5,663 bases of DNA from Solirubrobacterales bacterium (GTDB lineage: Bacteria > Actinomycetota > Thermoleophilia > Solirubrobacterales > Solirubrobacteraceae). The notes below the pieces were generated by a model. That model ran no database searches, had not been told where the DNA came from, and worked only from the letters and a program-made list of their open reading frames with translations. Both the position numbers and the translations under genes were made by a program. Below, in pieces: positions 1-4,922 of this stretch. The number at the start of each line of letters is the position of its first letter. Within the stretch, counting starts at the first letter, position 1. The stretch covers positions 1-5,663 of the forward strand of contig JAOPZQ010000595.1 in assembly GCA_025964075.1 (NCBI GenBank). The letters are read 5' to 3'.

Positions 1-135
1 CGGCGTCACGGCAGCGGTCCGCTTGGCGCCGCGCGGCGGATCGCGCCGCGGCGCCGCGGAGGCGCACGCCGCCGGGCCGGTCGCGACGAAGGCAAGGGCG
101 AGCAACACGCCGACACACGGATGTCGCCCCCTCAT
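1..135 (-). CDS. Secreted protein of unknown function, N-terminal fragment
   Basis: An ATG at 135-133 opens 45 codons without a stop up to the window edge, so the rest of the protein lies outside. The visible N-terminus looks like a Sec signal peptide: a short basic start (MRGRH), a hydrophobic core around residues 8-20 (VGVLLALAFVATG), and an Ala-rich c-region with an A-S-A signal peptidase I site near residues 25-27, followed by AAP-RRD. Cys24 lies in the context PAAC. This is a poor lipobox because Pro occupies the usual Leu/Val/Ile position, so I favour a secreted or anchored protein over a lipoprotein. A TAGAGT hexamer sits 7 bases before the ATG and no Shine-Dalgarno sequence is visible. 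The mature domain is not in the window, so no function can be given. A chance open frame in GC-rich DNA is possible, but the signal-peptide pattern together with the promoter-like hexamer makes a gene more likely. Confidence 0.6.
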   Translation of the reverse strand, partial: MRGRHPCVGVLLALAFVATGPAACASAAPRRDPPRGAKRTAAVTP

Positions 136-142
136 CGGCCGG

Positions 143-148
143 ACTCTA
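143..148 (-). promoter_or_regulatory. -10-like hexamer TAGAGT before the secreted-protein gene
   Basis: Read on the minus strand, TAGAGT matches the actinobacterial -10 pattern TANNNT and ends 7 bases before the ATG at 135. If transcription starts 7 bases after the hexamer, the mRNA would begin at the start codon itself, that is, leaderless. No Shine-Dalgarno sequence and no recognisable -35 box is visible. The assignment is by motif and spacing only. Confidence 0.45.
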
Positions 149-149
149 A

Positions 150-161
150 CCCCGCGAGGGG
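150..161 (-). terminator. Small GC hairpin after the methyltransferase operon
   Basis: A perfect inverted repeat, CCCC-4-GGGG, lies 16 bases after the stop of the last methyltransferase gene. On the minus strand the loop is TCGC; on the plus strand it is GCGA, a GNRA-type tetraloop. Only TT follows on the minus strand, so it lacks the T-run of a strong intrinsic terminator. It also lies inside the spacer of the putative promoter of the next gene. It could be a weak U-less terminator or a chance hairpin in GC-rich DNA. Confidence 0.25.
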
Positions 162-176
162 CGTAGCGCGCCGGAT

Positions 177-869
177 CTAGGCGCGTCGGGCGCGGCGGCG
201 GCGCACGGTCGAGCGCAGCTCGCCGCGGCGCACGAGGTAGAGCGCGCGCACCGCGAGCCGACGGAGCCCCGTCGAGGACCGGCGGAGCACGTAGGGCTGG
301 TCGTTCCACTCGACGAGCTCGCCGAGATCGCCCGTCCGGCGGAACATCGCCGTGCGGTAGGGCACGTCGTGGACGAGCTCCCATCCGGGCTGCTCGATCA
401 GGAACCTCCGCAGCACCTTGCCCGTCCAGATCTGGGTGTCGTCGACGATCACGAGGCCTCCCTCGCGCAGTCGCCGGCCCGCGTACATCCAGTCGAGGAA
501 CGCGGTCGGGAACGCGTGCGAGCCGTCGATGAACACGAGGTCGAGCGGGTCCGGATCGAGTTGGGGGAGGACGTGCTCGGAGCGGCCCTGGCGGAAGTCG
601 ACGCCGCCGGCGTCGATGCCGTGCTCCTCGCAGTAGCGACGGACCCGGTCGATCTCGCGCCCCGAGTAGGCGACGCATGTGTGGCGCGCGCCGCTCAGGG
701 CGAAGACCACCGTGCTCCCGCCGATGCCGGTCTCGAGGGTCGCCATGCCCGGACCCGTCTGCGCCGCGATGAACCGCAGCACCTCGGGGTCGGAGCCGAT
801 GTGGAGCGGCTCCCCCGCGTCGGTCGTGTGGAACGCGGGCGCGGCGGCGATCAGGGCCTCGACGTCCAT
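177..869 (-). CDS. Class I SAM-dependent methyltransferase, Methyltransf_24-like
   Basis: This 230-residue protein has a Rossmann methyltransferase core. The SAM-binding glycine loop (motif I) is LETGIGGST at about residues 45-53. An acidic strand LVFIDGSHAF follows at about 111-120, and GGLVIVDDTQIWTG at about 137-150; this combination is typical of the Methyltransf_24 group. The C-terminal 30 residues are strikingly basic (many Arg), which could favour contact with membrane phospholipid or an acidic partner. I chose the ATG at 869 because the conserved region begins just after it and the gene then starts 2 bases behind the stop of the upstream methyltransferase gene; the open frame continues to 1244 but reads as Arg/Pro-rich noise there. 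It is the last gene of a three-methyltransferase operon beside glycosyltransferases, so O-methylation of a sugar or glycolipid is a reasonable guess. The actual acceptor is unknown. Confidence 0.88.
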   Translation of the reverse strand: MDVEALIAAAPAFHTTDAGEPLHIGSDPEVLRFIAAQTGPGMATLETGIGGSTVVFALSGARHTCVAYSGREIDRVRRYCEEHGIDAGGVDFRQGRSEHVLPQLDPDPLDLVFIDGSHAFPTAFLDWMYAGRRLREGGLVIVDDTQIWTGKVLRRFLIEQPGWELVHDVPYRTAMFRRTGDLGELVEWNDQPYVLRRSSTGLRRLAVRALYLVRRGELRSTVRRRRARRA

Positions 870-871
870 CG

Positions 872-1582
872 CTACGCGGCCCGCGCGACGATCGTCGTGT
901 CGAACCCGTTCGTCGCCGTCTCCGTCACCGTGAACCCGGTGGCCGCGAGCATGCCGGTCACCGCCGAGGGCGTCAGGCCCCACCACCAGTTCGCGTATCC
1001 CTTCGACGCGTCGAACGGTGTCGTCAGGCCGACCCGCGTCGCCTTCCCGCCGACCGCCGTGTAGGCGCGGTCGTAGGCGCGCCGGGCGTCGTCCGGGAGG
1101 GCGGGGAAGAAGACGCCGGCCTGGTCGGACACCGCGATCTCGGGAACCGTCGCGTTGCGCAGGACGAGCGTCTCGCCGGTGATCCGGCGCAGGCACGCGA
1201 GCGACCTCACCGGGTTCGGGCAGTGGTAGAGGACGCCCGAGCACCAGACCACGTCATGGCGGCCGATCGCCTCGAGCGCCGCGTCCTCGTGCAGGTCGCC
1301 CTGGACGAAGCGCACCTTCGACTGGCGGCGGGCATGCTCCGCCCGGTAGGGCTCGGTTTCGCCGCTGATGTCCACGGCGGTGACGCTCGTGGCGCCGTGC
1401 TCCTCGGCGAGGAACGCGATCCGGCCGTGGATGCTCCACAGCGCGCCGACGTCGACGAACGAGCTCCCCGGGGCGACGCGGGCGACGAGCGCCTCGACCG
1501 GCGTCTCGGGGCGGCGCATGGCTCGGCGCACGTTCCGCCGGCCGCGCGCCGCGAGGAGACGTGCCTCGAGCAGCAGCGTCAC
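872..1582 (-). CDS. Class I SAM-dependent methyltransferase with unusual motif I
   Basis: This 236-residue protein is probably cytoplasmic. The core begins with FVDVGALWSIHG at about residues 43-53. It occupies the place of motif I, but the usual GxGxG loop is replaced by G-A-L-W-S. TAVDISG follows at about 68-74 (strand 2, with an acidic residue for the SAM ribose), then FVQGDLHE at about 92-99 and VVWCSGVLYHCPNP at about 111-124 (motif IV region). The C-terminal half carries an aromatic cluster, YANWWWGLTP (about 196-205), likely part of the acceptor pocket. The start is GTG at 1582. It overlaps the TGA of the upstream methyltransferase gene in a GTGA arrangement, which signals translational coupling; no Shine-Dalgarno sequence is visible. 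The open frame extends far upstream to 2839, but that part is antisense noise. Similar enzymes occur in glycan clusters, so sugar methylation is inferred, not shown. Confidence 0.85.
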   Translation of the reverse strand: MTLLLEARLLAARGRRNVRRAMRRPETPVEALVARVAPGSSFVDVGALWSIHGRIAFLAEEHGATSVTAVDISGETEPYRAEHARRQSKVRFVQGDLHEDAALEAIGRHDVVWCSGVLYHCPNPVRSLACLRRITGETLVLRNATVPEIAVSDQAGVFFPALPDDARRAYDRAYTAVGGKATRVGLTTPFDASKGYANWWWGLTPSAVTGMLAATGFTVTETATNGFDTTIVARAA

Positions 1583-2292
1583 GCCGGTCCGCGGGCGTGG
1601 AGCACGACGTGGGGGACGGTGAAGCGGTTCTGGACCTTCATGTTGAAGCGCCCGTGCTCCTGGACGTCCTCGAAGCCGGCCGTCCACGCCATCCGCCGCC
1701 ACGTCTTGGCGTTCGGCACCCAGAACACGACGGCCTTGTCGCGGTCGGCGTGGTACCGGGCGACGGGCCAGGGGAGGAGCGACGTGACGCGGTCGTACTC
1801 CTCGGCGAGGATCAGCCGCCCGCGGCACACGGACGCCAGCCGCTCGAGCGCGAGGAGCTGGTCGCGCAGGTGGCTGAGGACCGAGCCGACGAACACGAGG
1901 TCGAACATCCCGCCGAGGCGCTCGGGCGACGCGTCGTAGATGTTGCAGGTCACGCGCTCGACCTTCGAGTCGAGCAGCTCGTGGGCGAGGCGGAAGCCCT
2001 TGCCCCGGTCGAGCATCGTCCACTCCTTGGGACGGCGCCGCGGCGGCCAGTCGTACTCGCTCTCCTCGTCGACGTCGAGCGCGACGACCTCGGCTCCGCG
2101 GCGCTCGAGCTCGAAGGCCCAGAACCCGTCCCACGTGCCGATGTCGAGCGCGCGGACGCCGTCGAGGCGTTCGGGGAGCCCGTAGTGCTTGACGTAGGAG
2201 CGGAGGTCGAACCAGCCGGGTGTCGTATAGCCCGGCAGCTCGAGCGTGTGGTACCACTCCTGCTCGCGGGCTTGATCGAGAAGCGTCGTCAC
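1579..2292 (-). CDS. CmoB/DUF1698-like class I methyltransferase
   Basis: This 237-residue protein is the first gene of the methyltransferase operon. The N-terminus, EWYHTLELPGYTTPGWFDLR (about residues 12-31), is characteristic of methyltransferases annotated as DUF1698 or tRNA (mo5U34)-methyltransferase-like. ALDIGTWDGFWAFELERRGA (about 48-67) is the SAM-binding motif I region, with the Trp-containing loop usual in this group. VVALDVD (about 69-75) and DLVFVGSVLSHLRDQ (about 131-145) follow. Genuine CmoB is a wobble-uridine enzyme of over 300 residues; this protein is shorter and lies among glycosyltransferases, so a sugar or small-molecule acceptor is more likely than tRNA. The start is GTG at 2292, the first start in this frame, with a TAACTT hexamer 8 bases upstream and no ribosome-binding site. 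The 3' end overlaps the next gene by 4 bases. The acceptor is not identifiable. Confidence 0.88.
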   Translation of the reverse strand: MTTLLDQAREQEWYHTLELPGYTTPGWFDLRSYVKHYGLPERLDGVRALDIGTWDGFWAFELERRGAEVVALDVDEESEYDWPPRRRPKEWTMLDRGKGFRLAHELLDSKVERVTCNIYDASPERLGGMFDLVFVGSVLSHLRDQLLALERLASVCRGRLILAEEYDRVTSLLPWPVARYHADRDKAVVFWVPNAKTWRRMAWTAGFEDVQEHGRFNMKVQNRFTVPHVVLHARGPA

Positions 2293-2300
2293 GGCCGGGA

Positions 2301-2306
2301 AAGTTA
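2301..2306 (-). promoter_or_regulatory. -10-like hexamer TAACTT before the methyltransferase operon
   Basis: Read on the minus strand, TAACTT matches TANNNT and ends 8 bases before the GTG start at 2292. It lies in an unusually A/T-rich patch (about 2300-2311) of a 56-base divergent spacer. The sequence between hexamer and GTG (TCCCGGCC) has no Shine-Dalgarno sequence, so a leaderless mRNA starting at or next to the GTG is likely. It would serve all three methyltransferase genes. No convincing -35 element is visible. Confidence 0.5.
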
Positions 2307-2333
2307 GATGATCCGGGCGCGGCGGCGGACCGG

Positions 2334-2339
2334 TAGCCT
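2334..2339 (+). promoter_or_regulatory. -10-like hexamer TAGCCT before the GT4 gene
   Basis: TAGCCT fits TANNNT and ends 9 bases before the TTG start at 2349. The intervening bases (CCCGCGGCC) contain no ribosome-binding site. The surrounding 9-mer GGTAGCCTC recurs exactly upstream of the acyltransferase gene at 4254-4262. With a usual hexamer-to-start distance the transcript would have at most a few leader bases. No -35 match is visible. Confidence 0.4.
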
Positions 2340-2348
2340 CCCGCGGCC

Positions 2349-3419
2349 TTGACCGGACCCCGCATCGCCATGCTCCTGTGGTCCGGCGAGCTCGGGGGGA
2401 TCGAGACGCTGACGATCGACCTCGCCCGGACGTTGCGCACCCAGGGCGTGGACGCGCGGGTCGTCTTCGTCTGCGCCCGCGCGCCGCGCGCGAGCCGCGT
2501 CGACGAGCGCGACGTGCCCACCGTCGACGTCGGGCTTCCCCGGGGGCGGGCGGTGCTCCGGCACCCGCGAAGGTTCGCGCGCGCCGTCACCGCAGCGGGC
2601 CCCGACGGCGTCGTCCTCCCGGAGGTGGACTTCCTCACGCCGGTCCTCCGCGCCGCCGGGTATCGGGGGCGGATCGTCGCGGTCGAGCACGGCACCGTGC
2701 TGCAGGGCCTCTCGACTCCCCGGATGGCCGTCCGGCTCCTCGCGCAGCGGGCCTGCGACGTCGAGGTCGCGGTGTCGGACTCGATGCTCGCCGCCCTTCC
2801 GCGACGGCTGGCGAGTCGCCGGCGCGTGCGGATCCGCAACGGGCTCGACCTCGATCGCTACGCACCGGCGCCGGTGCCCGAGCGCGCCGGCGGCGAACGG
2901 TGGTCGGTGGCGTTCGCGGGGCGGCTCATCGCCGGCAAGGGGGCTGACGTGCTCCTGCGAGCGGCGGCGCTCCTGGCCGCCCCGCTGCGACCGCGCGTGG
3001 TGATCGCGGGCGACGGACCGGAGCGCCCGGGCCTTCGGGCTCTGGCGACCGAGCTCGGCGTGGAGGCGGAGTTCCCCGGCTGGGTGAAGGACATGGCGGG
3101 CTACTGGCGCGCCTGCGACGCCGCCGTCGTGCCCTCTGACGAGTGGCGCGAGTCGTTCGGCCTCGTCGCGGTCGAGGCCATGGCCTGCGGCCGCCCGGTC
3201 ATCGCCTCGGCGCAGCCCGCTCTCCTCGACATCGTCGCCGACGGGCGGACCGGCCTGGTCGTGGCGCCGGGGGATCCCCAGGCCCTGAGCGCCGCTCTCG
3301 CGCGCTACGGGGCGGATCCGGCGCTGCGGGCCGAGCATGGGGCCGCCGCGCGCCGGGACGTGGAGGCGCGGTTCGACATCCGCGGCACCGCGGAGGCCTA
3401 CGCGCGCCTGTTCGAGTGA
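2349..3419 (+). CDS. Family 4 (GT-B) glycosyltransferase
   Basis: This 356-residue protein has the normal length of a two-domain GT4 retaining enzyme, which transfers a sugar from a nucleotide-sugar donor to a glycan or lipid-linked acceptor at the cytoplasmic membrane face. The N-terminal acceptor domain starts with RIAMLLWSGELGGIE (about residues 5-19), with the glycine-rich loop of the family; VAVEHGT (about 110-116) follows. The inter-domain region contains IRNGLDLDRY (about 162-171). The donor domain shows FAGRLIAGKGADVLL (about 189-203), VIAGDGPE (about 218-225) and the EX7E motif ESFGLVAVE with Glu268 and Glu276, followed by AMACGRPVIAS. I chose TTG at 2349 because a start at the ATG at 2370 would remove the first beta strand. 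No Shine-Dalgarno sequence is visible. The gene is divergent from the methyltransferase operon and overlaps the convergent GT2 gene by 22 bases at the 3' end. The donor sugar cannot be read from sequence. Confidence 0.92.
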   Translation: MTGPRIAMLLWSGELGGIETLTIDLARTLRTQGVDARVVFVCARAPRASRVDERDVPTVDVGLPRGRAVLRHPRRFARAVTAAGPDGVVLPEVDFLTPVLRAAGYRGRIVAVEHGTVLQGLSTPRMAVRLLAQRACDVEVAVSDSMLAALPRRLASRRRVRIRNGLDLDRYAPAPVPERAGGERWSVAFAGRLIAGKGADVLLRAAALLAAPLRPRVVIAGDGPERPGLRALATELGVEAEFPGWVKDMAGYWRACDAAVVPSDEWRESFGLVAVEAMACGRPVIASAQPALLDIVADGRTGLVVAPGDPQALSAALARYGADPALRAEHGAAARRDVEARFDIRGTAEAYARLFE

Positions 3420-4228
3420 GCCCGCCGGCTGCCGGCGTAGGCGCCGAGCAGACGCGCGGCACGCCGGTGGCTGAGGCGGGCGCGCCAGCTCGAGCGATAG
3501 CTGGCCTGGTCCGACCACCACTCGCCGAGGAGGGAGCGCAGGGTCACCGGCGGCAGGTCGAGGAACATCTCGTAGCCCTCGCGCTCGCGGCGGGCGCGCC
3601 GGAACATGCTGGGCAGCGGGTCCTTCGAGTGGTCGTGGTCGACCCACAGCGCCGGATCGACGTACACGACGTAGCCCTCGCCCATCCAGTGCCGTGCCCA
3701 CGCCTGGTCCTCCGTGCCGGGCATCCGGTCGTCGAACGGATGCCGGCGCCAGAGCTCGGCGCGGAAGCCACCGGCGGCGTTCGAGTAGCCCCAGAACGGC
3801 AGGCGCTCGGACAGCGCCAGGTCCTGCACGAGCGGCTCGGTCAGCGGGCCGCCGTCGGGACGGTAGAGCTGGCCGCAGGCGCAGGCGACGCGCGGGTCGT
3901 CGAACGTGGCGAGGAGACGGGCGAGCCAGTCGCGCTCGCGGACGTAGGCGTGGGCCGACAGGGCGACGATGATCTCGCCCCGGGCGGCGGCGCACCCGGT
4001 GTTGAGCGCGCCGCCGAACGTGAACGACGCGGCGGGGATCTCGATGACGCGGGCGCCGCGGTCGCGGGCGAGCGCCGCCGTCCCGTCGCGCGAGCCGGAG
4101 TCGACGACGATCAGCTCGAGCTCCCGGCCGGCCAGCTCCTGCGCGTGGAGGAGATCGAGGCAGCGGCCGATCGCCGGATCTTCGTCCTTCGCGCGGATCA
4201 CGACGCTGACGGTGGGAGGGATCGACAC
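3398..4228 (-). CDS. Family 2 (GT-A) glycosyltransferase, rhamnosyltransferase-like
   Basis: This is a 276-residue GT-A fold enzyme using a nucleotide-sugar donor. VSVVIRAKDED (about residues 7-17) is the first strand and nucleotide-binding region. LIVVDSGSRDGTAALA (about 39-54) is the second conserved segment, and GGALNTGCAAARGEIIVALSA spans about 72-92. Where most GT2 enzymes have a metal-binding DXD, this one reads S-A-H (residues 91-93, ALSAHAYV), a variant I associate with rhamnosyltransferase-like GT2 proteins. PGTEDQAWARHW (about 170-181) supplies the ED motif for the catalytic base. The C-terminal 70 residues are basic (RRARRERE and RLSHRRAARL) and may lie on the membrane. I chose GTG at 4228 because conserved sequence begins within eight codons and a TAGGGT hexamer sits 8 bases upstream; a GTG at 4264 would add 12 unconserved residues. 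The 3' end overlaps the GT4 gene tail to tail by 22 bases. Donor and linkage are unknown. Confidence 0.9.
   Translation of the reverse strand: MSIPPTVSVVIRAKDEDPAIGRCLDLLHAQELAGRELELIVVDSGSRDGTAALARDRGARVIEIPAASFTFGGALNTGCAAARGEIIVALSAHAYVRERDWLARLLATFDDPRVACACGQLYRPDGGPLTEPLVQDLALSERLPFWGYSNAAGGFRAELWRRHPFDDRMPGTEDQAWARHWMGEGYVVYVDPALWVDHDHSKDPLPSMFRRARREREGYEMFLDLPPVTLRSLLGEWWSDQASYRSSWRARLSHRRAARLLGAYAGSRRAHSNRRA
3423..3437 (+). terminator. GC hairpin directly after the GT4 stop codon
   Basis: CGCCGG-CTG-CCGGCG is a perfect 6-base-pair stem beginning 3 bases after the GT4 TGA. No T-run follows. It lies inside the 3' coding part of the opposing GT2 gene. It could act as a U-less terminator or 3' end protector for the GT4 transcript. 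Such repeats also arise by chance at this GC content. Confidence 0.25.
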
Positions 4229-4236
4229 GGCGGCGC

Positions 4237-4242
4237 ACCCTA
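4237..4242 (-). promoter_or_regulatory. -10-like hexamer TAGGGT before the GT2 gene
   Basis: Read on the minus strand, TAGGGT fits TANNNT and ends 8 bases before the GTG at 4228, the same geometry as at the methyltransferase operon. Its position supports 4228 rather than 4264 as the start, since the upstream GTG would place the hexamer inside the coding region. It sits in a 43-base divergent spacer with only 13 bases between it and the plus-strand hexamer at 4256, so the two promoters must overlap. Confidence 0.45.
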
Positions 4243-4255
4243 CCGCGGCTGCGGG

Positions 4256-4261
4256 TAGCCT
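4256..4261 (+). promoter_or_regulatory. -10-like hexamer TAGCCT before the acyltransferase gene
   Basis: TAGCCT is identical to the hexamer upstream of the GT4 gene and lies in the same 9-mer (GGTAGCCTC). It ends 10 bases before the TTG at 4272. The intervening bases (CACCGCCGCG) show no Shine-Dalgarno sequence. The -35 region for this promoter would fall on the opposing GT2 promoter hexamer, so RNA polymerase probably cannot occupy both at once. Confidence 0.4.
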
Positions 4262-4271
4262 CACCGCCGCG

Positions 4272-4922
4272 TTGAGCGGTGAGCGAACCCTGAAGTCGAG
4301 GCTCGCCGAGCTGGTGCGCCGGCTCGGCTACTTCGTGCTGCCCCGGCTCGCCTCCGAGCTGCGCAAGCGCTGGGTGATCCTGCGCAACCCGCACGCGCAC
4401 ATCGAGTTCCGCGGCCCCGTCTACCTGGGGCCGGGCTTCTCGCTCTACATGCCCCACGGCGGCCACTTCATCGTCGGCCCGCTCGTCGAGTTCCGGCGGA
4501 ACTTCCGCGCCGAGCTGGCGAGCGCCGACGCGCGGCTCGAGATCGGCGCGTCGAGCCGGTTCACCTACGACGTGCTCATCCAGTGCTCGACGACGATCGA
4601 GATCGGCGAGCACTGCATGTTCGGCCAGAGCGCGTTCCTCGTCGACGGCAACCACCGCTTCCGGGACCTCGACCGGCCCATGCTCGAGCAGGGCTACGAC
4701 TTCCGGCCGCTGACGATCGCCGACCACGTGACGGTGCTCACGAAGTGCACGATCCTCGCCGACCTCGGGTACCGGGCGATGGTCGCGGCCGGCGCCGTCG
4801 TCAACAAGCCGGCGCCGCCGTACTGCGTGGTCGGGGGGATCCCGGCGCGCGTGCTCGACTACTACGGGCCCGACGGCGGGGAGCCGCCGGAGCTCGTCGA
4901 GCGCTCGCGCGCATCGTCCTGA
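4272..4922 (+). CDS. Left-handed beta-helix (hexapeptide-repeat) acyltransferase
   Basis: This 216-residue protein resembles the WbbJ/maltose-O-acetyltransferase-like superfamily, trimeric enzymes that move an acetyl or other acyl group from a thioester donor to a sugar hydroxyl or amine. After a basic helical N-terminus (about residues 8-34), short hexad-like turns run through the protein: IEFRGPVYLGPG (about 44-55), LEIGASSRF (about 89-97), IEIGEHCMFGQS (about 109-120) and MVAAGAVVNKPAPPYCVVGGIPARVL (about 170-195). The end matches the usual closing coil of the fold. VDGNHRF (about 124-130) places His128 as the likely catalytic base. The start is uncertain. TTG at 4272 keeps the whole basic N-terminal helix and follows a promoter-like hexamer; GTG at 4314 would shorten the protein by 14 residues. 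The 3' end overlaps the convergent GT2 gene by 61 bases. O-acetylation of the glycan made by the neighbouring enzymes is the likely role; the acyl donor is inferred. Confidence 0.88.
   Translation: MSGERTLKSRLAELVRRLGYFVLPRLASELRKRWVILRNPHAHIEFRGPVYLGPGFSLYMPHGGHFIVGPLVEFRRNFRAELASADARLEIGASSRFTYDVLIQCSTTIEIGEHCMFGQSAFLVDGNHRFRDLDRPMLEQGYDFRPLTIADHVTVLTKCTILADLGYRAMVAAGAVVNKPAPPYCVVGGIPARVLDYYGPDGGEPPELVERSRASS

Noticed and set aside
55..75. Lipoprotein signal in the edge protein (Cys24)
   Set aside because: The residues before Cys are P-A-A, which lack the Leu/Val/Ile expected at -3. An A-S-A signal peptidase I site follows directly.
870..1244. Upstream extension of the Methyltransf_24-type gene
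   Set aside because: The extra 125 residues are compositionally biased and lie in the coding region of the preceding gene. The conserved protein starts at the ATG at 869.
1561..2307. A 248-codon plus-strand open frame opposite the CmoB-like gene
   Set aside because: It is an antisense shadow rich in Val/Glu/Arg/Leu runs, with no recognisable motif, while the minus strand encodes a clear methyltransferase.
1583..2839. Upstream extension of the middle methyltransferase frame
   Set aside because: This part overlaps the CmoB-like gene in another frame and the GT4 gene antisense. It is Arg/Pro-rich noise, and conserved methyltransferase sequence begins only after the GTG at 1582.
3420..4258. Plus-strand open frame opposite the GT2 gene
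   Set aside because: It is antisense to a GT2 with all family motifs in order; the translation is Ala/Gly/Arg-rich and featureless.
4229..4264. Earlier GTG start at 4264 for the GT2 gene
   Set aside because: It would add 12 residues with no family similarity, would swallow the TAGGGT hexamer and leave under 10 bases to the divergent gene start.
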